Shown one piece after another: positions 8,216 through 17,784 of a DNA stretch of 64,000 bases (positions are counted from its first letter, which is position 1; each line of letters opens with the position of its first letter). The DNA lies in NCBI GenBank assembly GCA_049315825.1, contig JBMOJK010000002.1:62001-126000 (forward strand), written 5' to 3'. A program made the translations under genes and the position numbers. Source of the DNA: JBMOJK01 sp049315825 (GTDB lineage Bacteria > Patescibacteriota > Gracilibacteria > BD1-5 > UBA2023). Under the pieces are notes generated by a model. That model ran no database searches and had not been told where the DNA came from. It worked only from the letters and a program-made list of their open reading frames with translations.

Positions 8216-10525
8216 TTACGGTTCGCGAACTGGAGTTACAGAAGGTGTAGATGCTGTTTTGGGTTTTGTTGAAGCAAGCTGAGCACTTCCCGTCTTCTTG
8301 AACCCTGTGTCGATATCGAGTGTATCAATACGAGCGCTTGAGAACGTGAAGAGACGATTTCCTGAGTAGAGAACTCGATCAATGAAATTACCTGAGTAGT
8401 TCCATATCTGAGTTGCGAGATACTCACTGATCGGAGAGTCTGCGTAACAATAACTTGGGATGTACGAGTATCCACCAGCTGGTTCACAGTATTCGCCGCC
8501 ACTGATGAGCTTACGGCAAACTGGAGTTTTTGGTGCTGCATAGGTCATACATTCCTTTGTTCGTGCTGCTTCAAGGCTTGCCTTGTCGATCATGTCGAGC
8601 TGTGTAGCGCGTCCCTTCTCGGTTACACCCGTCTTTGTATCGATAGAAACTGCAACCACACCTTGGAAGATATCTGTGTACTGATACGGCTTATCTGCAG
8701 GTGAACTGTAGAGAGAAACTGGGAGGTATAGGAGATTTCGAGATTTCTGCCAAACGAAGAGTCGTGGATTGGAGAGTGCTTCAGAGTATGAACTTACATT
8801 TGCACCGAGCGTAAGTGTTGCCTGCTGCTTTGGATTCTTGAGGTCTGAGATGTCGTAGAGGTCGATCTTTACGCCGTTATTCTGAGTTCCACCCCATTCG
8901 TTTGTTTTTGTATCGTATCCGATACCGATGAGATGTGTTTCATCGTATGGATGAAGATACGTTGAGTACCCTGGGATCTTGAGTTCGCCGAGGATTTTTG
9001 GATTTTTCGCATCCGCAAGATCGATCACGAAGAGTGGATCAATGCGCTCGAATGTTACGAGGTAGAGCTTGTTTCCGATAAATCTAGACGACTGGAATGT
9101 TTCCTTTGGAGCGATTCCTGAGAGACTTGAGAGTGGTGCAAGATCAGGAGTGAGAACGCTGAGCATATTATCAGGATTCTCGCCAGTTGTGTGTGTTACG
9201 ACACGGAGATTTCCATCAGCAGCTTCATCGATTGCGTAGTCACTGAGGAGTGAACCATTTACGAGTGCAGTCTTGCGATACTGTGCACCAAGCTTCGAGA
9301 GTTCGAATTTATGTACGATCGTACTTGAGCCAGTTGGCATCATGCGTTTCATACACATTGCCCCCGGAGGACATGACCATGAGTATGGAGAATAGAGCGT
9401 TGAGCTGATATAGAGATTTCCTGCTCCAGAAAGATAGGTCTTATCTACGTCACCGAAGAAGAGTTTCGTGATAGATTTCTTGGTGGTACTGCGGATATCG
9501 AGGGTCGTTACCGAAGTGAAACTCGGTGTGAAATTATACGACTCAAGGGTTTTTGCATCAGGGAGTACATACGAAGTATTGGCACAGTTTGCTACGAAAT
9601 TCTCACGAAGCTGGAGAGATCGCTTTGCCTTAGCAAGATAGTCTGGGATATTGGTGATCTTCGCAGTTGGCATGACGTCGATCTTCTTTGGGAGGACATT
9701 CGCAGTTGCAAATTCACTCACGAGCTTCGTCGTATCGAGCTTGAGCGTAGTTCCATCCACCTGTGGTCGAATGTATCGATCGTATGGGAAAGAGAAGCTT
9801 GTAGTTGTAATGAGCGAAAGCTGGCCGTCCGTGAGTCGAGCTTCACGATAGTTTCCATCGATCTGGAAATATCGGTCGATCACTGGATTATTGATATCAG
9901 CGAGGTTATACACTGCAACTACCGTCTTCGAAGATCGGTCAATCCATGCTGATCACCCAAGATTATTTCCAGAATACATATCTGAAATAATCACGAGCTT
10001 CGTTCCATCAATAAAAAGCTCTGGATTTGTATATTCATCTGGAAGAGCGATTTTCTTCACGAGTGTAAGAGCATCATCCGCTGTATGGATGTATACCATG
10101 TGTTCTGTTACATTGGCAGAATAGAGGTATTTTCCATCAGTTTTCACACGTTCAGGCTCGTCTACGCCAATCGTTCGAGTGTTGGTAGTAGAGTGATCAA
10201 CCGACGACATACTTGCTTCAGGTACAGCATTGGCTGCGGCGGGAGGCACTGCGCCAGAGGCTCCTTTGTCCATGAGAACACGAGGTCCATTCATGTATGG
10301 ATAATAACTGCTTGGATGCGTTTCATAATACAGCTCCATGAAATCCGCAACCTTCGTACGCATATCATCACAGCTTGCAAAGTTCTTCACTGTGAAGTCA
10401 GGTGCCGCAACAGTCTTCTGCTTATTGAGCAACGAAGTATCTGTATCAGATGCAAACACGGATGCTTGCCCGAGTACTCAGAGTGTCAGCACCGACACAG
10501 TGAGCCCAGTAATAATCTTGTACAT
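8216..10525 (-). CDS. secreted C-terminal beta-propeller protein, two UGA-Gly codons
   Basis: A 769-residue protein. It starts MYKIITGLTVSVLTLG-VLG, a signal peptide in which the central glycine is TGA (10478). A second TGA at 9953 follows SGNNL. The body matches the family of secreted proteins with a WD40-like propeller (Pfam beta-propeller, PF09826): repeats such as GKYLYSANVTEHMVYI, FIDGTKLVIISDMYSG, FIGNKLYLVTFERIDPL and FVIDLADAKNPKILGEL, each a strand pair of one blade. Cys-rich loops near residues 330 and 670 may form disulfides. The molecular role of the family is unknown; an extracellular location follows from the signal. TAA stop at 8216. Confidence 0.8.
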
Positions 10526-10645
10526 ATTAAATATGGGTTAATTCTCGTACATCCTACAAGGCTTCGGTGTGAGGTCAAGCAAGCAGATGTGAAGATGAAG
10601 TGAAGTTTTGGTGAATAAAGAGTGAAAAATTGTCACAAATAAAAA

Positions 10646-10673
10646 TTGACAATTTGCTTCCAAAAAATAATCT
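10646..10673 (+). promoter_or_regulatory. promoter of the 10.7-11.3 kb unit
   Basis: TTGACA at 10646-10651, a 16-base spacer and TAATCT at 10668-10673. It points towards the short leader ORF, the attenuator and the gene at 10860. Confidence 0.55.
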
Positions 10674-10701
10674 ACCTAAGACTTTTCGTATCCAAACTAT
10701 T

Positions 10702-10749
10702 ATGTCAATCAGACAGAACGTCATCGCACTTAATATTCTTCGCAATTAG
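10702..10749 (+). CDS. possible leader peptide of 15 residues
   Basis: ATG to TAG encodes MSIRQNVIALNILRN. It begins about 20 bases after the predicted transcript start. Its stop codon directly abuts strand A of the downstream alternative hairpins (10750), which is the geometry expected of a leader peptide in an attenuator. It contains three Asn, three Ile and two Arg codons, so no single amino acid stands out. Coding is not proven. Confidence 0.3.
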   Translation: MSIRQNVIALNILRN

Positions 10750-10822
10750 CGAGGGGTTTAAACGCGTAAAAGTCACATGATACGGCGAAAACCCCTCGAC
10801 AGCGCAAGCATCGAGGGGTTTT
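10750..10822 (+). promoter_or_regulatory. attenuator with alternative hairpins
   Basis: Three matching strands: A (CGAGGGGTTT, 10750-10759), B (AAAACCCCTCGA, 10788-10799) and C (TCGAGGGGTTTT, 10811-10822). A pairs with B over ten bases, and B pairs with C over twelve. The two folds exclude each other; B:C looks like a terminator with a short T-run. This is the layout of a transcription attenuator before the gene at 10860. Confidence 0.55.
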
Positions 10823-10859
10823 CGTTTCCAAACAAACACAAACCAGAGAAGGAAACAAT

Positions 10860-11339
10860 ATGTTATTACAAAATAGAGTAACAAAAGCTACGGCTCTCAG
10901 TAATTTACGCACTAAAGGCCTGATACCAAAAGATCTGCCAGACAGTGATCCATTGACAAAAGTTATCTTGCTGGAAAATTACGATGCTGTTACTGGTGAA
11001 AACGGAAGCACAATTGGCTGGACGGAACATCTCGTACCATTCGTCCTCACGCCAGGTGAAGTTGCGGTTCGTGCTCACTACGTACGCGTACGTAGTCGTA
11101 TCGTAGGCTTCAATCTGGCACTGAAGATAATCAAGAAGTGTTGCAAAGCAGTTGGTATTCATTTGGATTTCTACAAATTGTATAACTCCCATCGAGGCTC
11201 TGACTGGAAAAATAAACTCATCAACACCTTCTTCGAACGGGGGGAAAATGGCGAATTTCAGGTGCTACCCACCTTCCCATTACGCTTCAAAACAAGCCTA
11301 CTAACAGGAATCCCTTACAAAGTAGTGAGTCCTGCTTAG
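10860..11339 (+). CDS. hypothetical protein behind an attenuator
   Basis: A 159-residue soluble protein, basic (many Lys and Arg), with two adjacent Cys near residue 95. I do not recognise the family. Unlike most genes in the window it has a Shine-Dalgarno (AAGGA, about eight bases before ATG). It has no in-frame TGA and stops at TAG. It follows a promoter, a possible leader peptide and an attenuator hairpin, and ends at a strong terminator. The translation signals differ from the neighbours, which suggests acquisition from a standard-code bacterium; this is inference. Confidence 0.6.
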   Translation: MLLQNRVTKATALSNLRTKGLIPKDLPDSDPLTKVILLENYDAVTGENGSTIGWTEHLVPFVLTPGEVAVRAHYVRVRSRIVGFNLALKIIKKCCKAVGIHLDFYKLYNSHRGSDWKNKLINTFFERGENGEFQVLPTFPLRFKTSLLTGIPYKVVSPA

Positions 11340-11354
11340 CTGATCCCTGTACCC

Positions 11355-11383
11355 TGCACCGGTTTTCAACCGGTGCATTTTTT
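11355..11383 (+). terminator. intrinsic terminator
   Basis: TGCACCGGTT / AACCGGTGCA with a three-base loop and T6. It ends the 10860-11339 gene. Confidence 0.8.
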
Positions 11384-11392
11384 GTTCATAAA

Positions 11393-11419
11393 AAAACACT
11401 GGTCGAAGACCAGTGTTTT
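11393..11419. terminator. bidirectional terminator abutting the 11433 stop
   Basis: AAAACACTGGTC / GACCAGTGTTTT with a three-base loop. On the minus strand it begins 14 bases after the TGA of the 11433-12062 gene and ends in seven T. Confidence 0.8.
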
Positions 11420-11432
11420 GTTTTTTGATAAT

Positions 11433-12062
11433 TCAGCATGCCTCTGTCTGTATTGCAACATGTAATAAATTGAACTCCTTATGTTTTTCCTGCAAGAAGT
11501 GCAGGTACCATTTTGCCTTTCGGATGGAAAGTAACCTTACAACAACAAGTCCAGTACAAAATCCAGCGCAAAGTATAAGTGAAAATGCAAATCCTAAGTC
11601 CCATAAGCATTTAACACAGATGCCCAGCAGCAAAACTGATACGTGCATCACGTATGGGTTTTGTATGCTTGTGAGACGAATGCAGTGCTTCAGTAAATCA
11701 ACACCAGCAGCATCGTTCATGTGCTGACGTAGATATTTACCCTCATTGCCATGTCGACACACGAATGCATAGTGAAATACATCTATGCTATAATTGATCC
11801 TTTGCAGCTGAATACACCTGCAAACTACATATACCATAAAGATAGCCATACTCATATGAGATATGATCCCTGAACTATTTTCAACTACAGTCAGCTGCTC
11901 ATACAGCAGACATCCTGTTATCAAAAATAATGCCAGAAGAAAATACTTTTGTGCATAATCTTCAATGATATTCTTCGCGACATCATCTGCGAATTTTCTC
12001 TTTGTGATCCCATACAGTGCCGATACCTCCATTGCTACGGTTCTGATATGATCATCTTTCAT
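11433..12062 (-). CDS. membrane protein with Shine-Dalgarno and TGA stop
   Basis: A 209-residue protein with two hydrophobic pairs: about residues 42-85 (FLLALFLITGC..., MAIFMVYVVC) and 135-175. I do not recognise the family. It starts at ATG 12062, six bases after a strong AAAGGAGAG, and has a promoter at 12123-12150. It ends at TGA, and a terminator starts immediately after, so TGA looks like the intended stop. In the host's code translation would run on past this TGA, through the terminator, and into the gene on the other strand. Both signals suggest a recent arrival from a standard-code donor. Confidence 0.65.
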   Translation of the reverse strand: MKDDHIRTVAMEVSALYGITKRKFADDVAKNIIEDYAQKYFLLALFLITGCLLYEQLTVVENSSGIISHMSMAIFMVYVVCRCIQLQRINYSIDVFHYAFVCRHGNEGKYLRQHMNDAAGVDLLKHCIRLTSIQNPYVMHVSVLLLGICVKCLWDLGFAFSLILCAGFCTGLVVVRLLSIRKAKWYLHFLQEKHKEFNLLHVAIQTEAC

Positions 12063-12122
12063 GATATCTCTCCTTTTGTTTGAAAACAGCAAATTCAGTT
12101 ATTTTGACTGAAAGTTACCGAG

Positions 12123-12150
12123 AGTGTATGGACGAGATCTTTTGGGTCAA
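12123..12150 (-). promoter_or_regulatory. promoter of the 11433-12062 gene
   Basis: On the minus strand, TTGACC (12145-12150), a 16-base spacer and TACACT (12123-12128), about 60 bases before the ATG. Confidence 0.5.
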
Positions 12151-12170
12151 ATAGAGATTATACTCATTAT

Positions 12171-12196
12171 AAAAACACCGATCTCTCGGTGTTTTT
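12171..12196. terminator. terminator after the RlpA-CAP gene
   Basis: AAAAACACCG / CGGTGTTTTT with a six-base loop, three bases beyond the TAA at 12199-12201. Confidence 0.75.
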
Positions 12197-12198
12197 AT

Positions 12199-14463
12199 TT
12201 ATGGTGTAAATACCTGTACAACTGAAGCCTTTCAGTTTTTGATGATGATACCGATACCCGCTTTGGTCCATTTGGCTCAGAGCATATTTGCGCGGTGCGC
12301 GCCCGAGAGGGAGAGTCCTGCCTGGAGGTAGCCCGCACCCACTGAACCACCTGCTACATTCTCCCCGATCGAGTTTACGATCGTGACTCCTGCGCGGGCA
12401 GCCGTATCGAGGATGGTGCCTCATTGAGAGTCGGTATGTCCAACATACCCATTATCCGCCATATCTTTTGCCTTAAAGAGAGCAAGACGGGAAAGTTCAG
12501 CATCGAGGACGAGTGCTGGGAGGTTTTTCTTAGCACGGATTGCGTTAATCGACGCGAGCATCTGTGTGGTTTCCCATGGGATATTCGTCGTCATATCTTT
12601 AGATGCAAGATCGTAGACATTGGGAAGTATGGAGAGTACTTTCCCGTTCTGGATCGGTGCAAGGTATGCAGCAAATCCTGTATCATAGAGAACTTCTACG
12701 AGATATACTCCATTCTCAGTGAGATTGTATGAGAATTTTGCACCATCGTTGCTCGCAAGCGAACCATCCGTACCAAGGTAGCGGGATTCGAAAGAGATTT
12801 CCTCAGCACCACCGCTCGGGGTGATGATGTATGCATGATTGCGGATCTTACGGTTAATCCCACTTCCGAGTTTGACGGTGAGAGTATTTCCTTGGATACT
12901 TGATGAGATGTTCTCATGCTTTTCGGTCGAATACGCGGGAGAAAGTGTGTAATCCCCTGAGAGAACCGGAGTTGAGTTCGTATACGTATCGATCGAATAT
13001 GATGTAGAACTCGAACGTGCTGTAACTTCTACGCGCGCCATTGATCCATCCGGGATCTGAGCAAGTTCGGTTGGACTAAAGGCAATCTTTCCCATGCCCG
13101 TACGTCCGAGTACAACATTGCTTGTTGCGAGCTTTACTCAGCGAAGCGTATTTTCTGGGAGTCCGGTGATATCTAGGATGCTCGTTGGAGTGAGATCACC
13201 TGTCACGATACGCTCCCCTGTGATATTCACTGAACTAGTCGGCGAAACATTTCATTCGTAGATTTTCCCGCCGATCACGCTCGGATCGATCACAGTAAAT
13301 CCGAGTGAACGAGTCGCAGAGAAGCTGCGCCCTGAAGCTACTACAAGCTGATAATCTCCGATCTCAGTCAGTGGAATATAATATACAAACCGCGTTCCTT
13401 CTACATTGTTCTGCCCGAGAGTGATAGATTTCCCCGATGGCATCATGATATACATGAGTGTCTCCGTGCTTCCACCGGTCGTATTTCCTGTGATCTGGAG
13501 CGTCTCGTTCGGAAGATAGAAATCAGGGATGTTTGCATCGAGCTGGATCTGGAAGTTAGAGAAGAAATCCGTTGGGAAGAATTCCTTTACCTGCGCCTTT
13601 GCGATCGTCCCGAGTGTAACTACCGATCCATCGAGTTTTCCACGAGAAAGCGGTGCAAGCGTCCTAAATGCCGCGGTCGTAAGATCGATAATATTTGGGT
13701 ATTTGCTACAGTTTGGTCGGTCATTGACTTTTACGAGGACTCATTTTCCATTGTATCGTACCTGAACGAGTGAATTGAGATCGACATTGCATCGTGCAGC
13801 TGAGAATCCTGCTTGTCGAAAGCGATTCCCATTGGATGTTCCACCGCCTTCAAAACTATCTGCGTAGTACAACACCTGTGCACCTGTAGAAGTATTTGGC
13901 GTAAATACTGGCGACGAGCTTCCACCTGTTGCAGGAACAAAAACGGGGGTCACTGTCGGGGTTGTAGGTGCGACTACTGGAGGTGGTGTCGATACTACTG
14001 GAGCACTTGGTGCAGGAGTGATCACTGGGCTCGACGAAGTCGGCGTACTCGATGTGGCTACTGGTCCGGGTTTCGAACTTGGGAAATTGGTCGAATTCGT
14101 TGGGCGTGCATTAGGAGTGCGAAGATTGGCAACTGCGTTTTTGCGAGCTTTTTCGAGATTGGCGAGATACAGATCAAGGGCTCGGATCTGTGCGGATACA
14201 CGAGCATTGGAGACTTTTTGCTTTTCGATGGACTTCGCAGCATCTGCTTTCTCGAAAGCATCTACGATAGCAGCTTCGTACCGAGCGATGCGCGACAGCT
14301 CAGTCTGAGTAAGTTGAGGAATTTTTCGGTATTTCACCTCAAAATCAGCTCGAATGACACTGTAAGAATTCTGAAGTTTGGAATCTTTGAAGTTTTGGGA
14401 ATCGAATGCAAATGTACTCGAACACAAACTCAAGAAAAGTACAACGAGAAGTAGGATACGCAT
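12199..14463 (-). CDS. secreted RlpA-like/CAP fusion protein, six UGA-Gly codons
   Basis: A 754-residue protein: signal peptide (MRILLLVVLFLSLCSSTFA), a coiled-coil-like stretch to about residue 120, and a Pro/Ser/Thr linker to about 190. A double-psi beta-barrel domain of the RlpA type follows at about 195-290 (GTSNGNRFRQAGFSAAR, VKVNDRP, IIDLTTAAFRTL). The middle region (300-600) looks like beta-sandwich repeats. A C-terminal CAP/SCP domain spans about 625-754 (INAIRAKKNLPAL, SIGENVAGG, GAHRANMLG). In-frame TGA at 13741, 13252, 13138, 12421, 12277 and 12232. RlpA barrels bind or cut peptidoglycan, and CAP domains are extracellular. RlpA catalytic residues were not verified. A cell-wall or partner-wall role is inferred. 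Confidence 0.82.
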
Positions 14464-14514
14464 GGGTCAAAAGTTGCGCGTTATTGTACTCTATGGCAGG
14501 ATAATGGAAAGTTT

Positions 14515-14805
14515 ATGTCTCCTACTTCGAAGAAAAACGTTCTTTTGGCCAGCCTCCACGAACTCATATCCGTGTGGGATTTCGCTATGGAGCTCGAACA
14601 ACTGGTCATGCAGGATAATTTATCCGAAGATGAAATGAATGAACTATTTCTCATCATATCCGATGCGGTTCGGCATGTACACCACCAAGAAAAGACGACC
14701 GAACTACTCAATATTAAGCATAAGATCAACAAAATGCTGCACGAAGAGCAGCTGCAAAGAGTCAAAGAACACAAAGAAATACACTCTATTTTTCATACAC
14801 ACTAG
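14515..14805 (+). CDS. small acidic helical protein
   Basis: A 96-residue protein, predicted all-helical, rich in Glu and His (HHQEK, KEHKEIHSIFHTH). There is no signal or membrane segment and I do not recognise the family. Its TAG stop is followed directly by the ATG of the next gene (14806), so the two are almost certainly co-transcribed and probably translationally coupled. A partner or chaperone role for the larger protein is possible by context only. Confidence 0.6.
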   Translation: MSPTSKKNVLLASLHELISVWDFAMELEQLVMQDNLSEDEMNELFLIISDAVRHVHHQEKTTELLNIKHKINKMLHEEQLQRVKEHKEIHSIFHTH

Positions 14806-16221
14806 ATGAGCGCAATCCAGGAAAATAGCCGCACAAGAGAAACCAGTGGCAGCATCAATACGACCAATACGCCCCACCACCTCGAAAAAATGCCCGAAGC
14901 ACAACGTGCAAAGGTAGTTCAGGCCATCCAGAGCGATAGTCGGTTTAGTGCATTTCTTCACAAGGTAGCAAGTGTATCCAAGGCAGCCGGAAATGGTGCT
15001 GTCGACGGTGTTGTTGGAACTGCAAAAGATCTCAAGGACGGACTCGTAGCGACTGGAGAATTCCTCGGAGAAAATGCTGCGATCTTAGTCCATGGTAAAG
15101 ATGGAGAATGGGTAGATCACACCATTCAAAAAACCCAGTGGATCCGCGATGGACTTACTGCTGTCAAATGAACCACCGAAGGAATGATCGAAAGTGGTGT
15201 AAAGGGTACACTGACAAACTCCGCACAATACTGGTCAAACACCTACGATGAAGCCCGTGCAAAAAGCGCAAAGATGAGCGCAGAAGAGATCGCGTATACA
15301 ACTGGAAATGTTACAGGACGCATCGCAACGACGATCGCAACTGGGTACGCACTTCGTTCAGCACAGACGGTCAGCGCGCTCAATAAGGAAATCTCGCTCG
15401 GGACGAACATGGCTGCACGAGCTGCAAATTCCACGATCTCAAATGCAGGACAAATCGGAGTTGAATATCTCGGTGGATGACACCTCAAGTCCGCATACCG
15501 AGCTGAGCTTATCGAAGTACAAAAGCTCAGAAATTCCATCAAAAACTACAACCAACTTCGAAATCGTGCGAATGCGATCGAAGATACGATTGATTCGATC
15601 CGAAAAACTGTCGCTACCAAAGAAAGTAAAATGGCGCTGTTTGCACAGATTCGTGGTCTTGAAATCGAGCTGAGTATCGTGAATAAAAAAATGTGGGCAA
15701 TCACCGATGGTCTTCAGGCTGCTGGCGCAAATTTCAGTATTGTTGCAGGCCGGATAGTGACGGAAGGAGTCGAGAAAAACATCATCCACCAATCTCGTGA
15801 AGCTATGCTCGCCAAGCAACGAGATGAGAAACTCGCATCATCAAATACTCCCACACTTACCCAAAAAACCCTCACCGAAGCAGGAGTACGAAGTCTCGAA
15901 CGCGTGAAGGAATTCTGCACTTCTTTCGGTCGTGAATGCTCTGAGATTCGCACTACCCTACACTCTCCAGCACTTACCCAAAGCTCACTCCAGGCCATCC
16001 GGACTAACATCGCAGAGAAAAGAAATATCATCAACAACAAGCTCGCCGATCTCAAGCGACTCGAAGAAAAACTCGAAGCATTCTCCGGTGCAAATCCATC
16101 ATCGGATGCACTCAAAAATATCTCTGCGTCAGTAAGCATGCTCGATCGCGAACTTGCAGGGCTTTCTCGACTCGAGAAGGATTTGCAGTATATTTCACCA
16201 AGTAAAACAGCTGCTGCTTAA
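14806..16221 (+). CDS. Ala-rich helical protein of unknown function, two UGA-Gly codons
   Basis: A 471-residue protein. The N-terminal 60 residues are polar. Residues about 60-225 are Gly/Ala/Val-rich amphipathic helices (GAVDGVVGTAKDLKDG, IATTIATGYALRSAQ) without a clear membrane span. The remainder is heptad-like coiled coil. TGA at 15169 (K-G-T) and 15478 (LGGG-H) must be read as sense. The glycine-spaced helical region recalls pre-toxin or effector segments, a weak resemblance. It forms a two-gene unit with 14515-14805 and ends before a long terminator hairpin. No function is assigned. Confidence 0.7.
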
Positions 16222-16282
16222 CTATTTCTTGGTTCGTATATCACAAAATGCTCATCATCGGATATATCACCCTCAATATAGA

Positions 16283-16329
16283 AATAAATCCCCCTTCACC
16301 GCTCTCTGAGCCATAAAGGGGGATTTATT
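16283..16329. terminator. terminator shared by convergent genes
   Basis: AATAAATCCCCCTT / AAGGGGGATTTATT with a 19-base loop, between the 14806-16221 gene and the minus-strand DUF3955 gene. Confidence 0.65.
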
Positions 16330-16522
16330 ATTTTTCCTTTGAGAAGAATGCGTAGCCAGCAAGGCCGACTCATACGAAGAAACAAAACCAGCCTACCGGG
16401 ATGAATCCAAAGGATTCTACGAGTGTGCCGTCAGCTGCAACGTATGATCCGTTGATCAGATATGCGACAAAACTCAGAAGTCCGAGGAGGATAGCGATGA
16501 TCGCGGGGAGATATTTTTTCAT
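16328..16522 (-). CDS. DUF3955-like two-helix membrane protein, one UGA-Gly
   Basis: A 64-residue protein opening MKKYLPAIIAILLGLLSFVA. It has a transmembrane helix at residues 5-23, the family-like block GSYVAADGTLVESFGFIP, and a second helix around 44-60. TGA at codon 51 (FFV-G-VGLAGY) sits in that helix where glycine fits. The pattern helix, ADGTLxE, FxxIPxGW, helix matches DUF3955. Function unknown. The TGA hides this gene from standard-code prediction. Confidence 0.7.
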
Positions 16523-16639
16523 AAGTGAACAGTAAAGAATTTATAGCATATACAAGCCATTGCTTCCAAATCCCACACAGTATATCACATTCGGAAAACA
16601 AGAAAATATATATAACAGACATGCGATGCATCTCCATCA

Positions 16640-16673
16640 AAAACCACCTTTCTTGCTTCAGAAAGGTGGTTTT
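16640..16673. terminator. hairpin terminator after the META gene
   Basis: AAAACCACCTTTC / GAAAGGTGGTTTT with an eight-base loop, 50 bases beyond the TAA of the DUF4377/META gene. Confidence 0.6.
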
Positions 16674-16724
16674 CAAAAATTCCAAAAATCTAATACTCCG
16701 AAATACACAGAAGCTTACACAGAA

Positions 16725-17486
16725 TTATCTCTTGAATGTATATGTATTTCCCTTCTTTGTTGTAATTGTAAGGATGTGCACAGGAGGAATAGAACGAGTA
16801 GATTTTATCGCATAGGTAGCGCCGTTTAGGTCGAAATTTCCCTCTAGAACCATAGGTTCACCTTCGCAATACATCTCTGTACTAATGAAGCCAGATGAAG
16901 AAAATGTGTTTCCAGTAAGCTTGAATGCTCCGTTCATAACATTGCAGAATCGAAGAGATACGCGATCTGCTTCAAATGCAGCTGTATACTTACCGACTAC
17001 GTCCTTCCCATTGTATGAAACAAGCTTCCAGTCACCGATGAGTGGATTGTTCGCAAGTGTTTCTGCTGTTGGCTTTTTCGATACCACCTTTAGAAGTTCA
17101 TACGAGAGTGAAGATCAGTCTGCAGGAGGATTTGAAACCTTAGTCACAAGGACTTGAAGTCGATAATTGTACCCTGGTACATATTCAAACCCCGAGATTG
17201 AACCATAGAAATTCTGCCAACGAGCCCCCTGTCGCACCTGCATACACTTCATCGGTGCAACTCATACACAGTCCGCCGTCTTTGGTCATACATTGATCAC
17301 TCGAACGCTCGATTCCCATGCTCGGATACATTTTTGAGCCTGAGAATTCCAGCTGTATCCAGCAGATGGCTTACAACCATGAGCATCAACATCGCCGCCT
17401 ACTGGTGAAGCCGTTGAGGCAGCGCTCACATATGAAGCTGAAAAAACGAATAGAATAAGAGATATAACAAATGAAAAATAACGCAT
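16725..17486 (-). CDS. secreted DUF4377-META protein, three UGA-Gly codons
   Basis: A 253-residue protein. It has a signal peptide (MRYFSFVISLILFVFSASYV) and a short Cys segment (GCKPSAGYSWNSQAQKC) near residues 37-53. A DUF4377-like region covers about 75-130 (APMKCMQVRQG, FEYVPGYNYRL, NPPAD). A C-terminal META domain covers about 145-253 (LIGDWKLVSYNGK, RFCNVMNGAF, YTFKR). TGA codons at 17286, 17262 and 17115. META/HslJ domains occur in secreted and outer-surface proteins linked to motility and antibiotic resistance; no reaction is known. The three segments are seen only when TGA is read as sense. TAA at 16725. Confidence 0.78.
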
Positions 17487-17609
17487 ATGTAAAATTAAGA
17501 AAAGTACTTACATACTCTTAGACTGAGATTTTCAAAAATTGTGACAATAAACTTCAAGATTTTATAAATCAAGTCTTACTTTTAGGGATAATATGAGGGA
17601 TTTGGGGTT

Positions 17610-17697
17610 CGGAGGCCCCCCCTGCGAGATACCCTCGGCCAGATACCAAAGATTTGGCATCGCAAAACACATACATGTTTTACCTCACGTTCGAGCC
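17610..17697. ncRNA. structured element, copy A
   Basis: About 88 bases that share conserved blocks and two hairpins with copy B (62143-62229, opposite orientation). Read on the plus strand the order is: CCCTCGGCC; a hairpin (17642-17661, CCAAA/TTTGG core); a second hairpin (17664-17681, AAAACA/TGTTTT); then ACCTCACGTTCGAGCC. Stem bases differ from copy B but stay paired. It lies between the terminator at 17713 and the META gene. Strand and function are not settled, and it matches no family I can name. Confidence 0.5.
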
Positions 17698-17712
17698 AAG
17701 AAACTTTTACTA

Positions 17713-17744
17713 AAAACTCCCACCTCGTGAAAGATGGGAGTTTT
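17713..17744. terminator. terminator
   Basis: AAAACTCCCA / TGGGAGTTTT (with one extra flanking pair), T-runs on both strands. It can end the minus-strand gene at 17785 or a plus-strand transcript of structured element A. Confidence 0.65.
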
Positions 17745-17784
17745 GATGCTTTTTGGTGGGTCATCCAACTTCGTCAAAGTTTTT

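Noticed and set aside
17660..17700. tRNA T-arm (GTTCGAGCC) at copy A
   Set aside because: There is no five-pair T stem, acceptor or anticodon arm; the sequence belongs to the duplicated element.
17582..17764. minus-strand ORF of 60 codons across element A
   Set aside because: Covers the structured element and a terminator; a chance frame.
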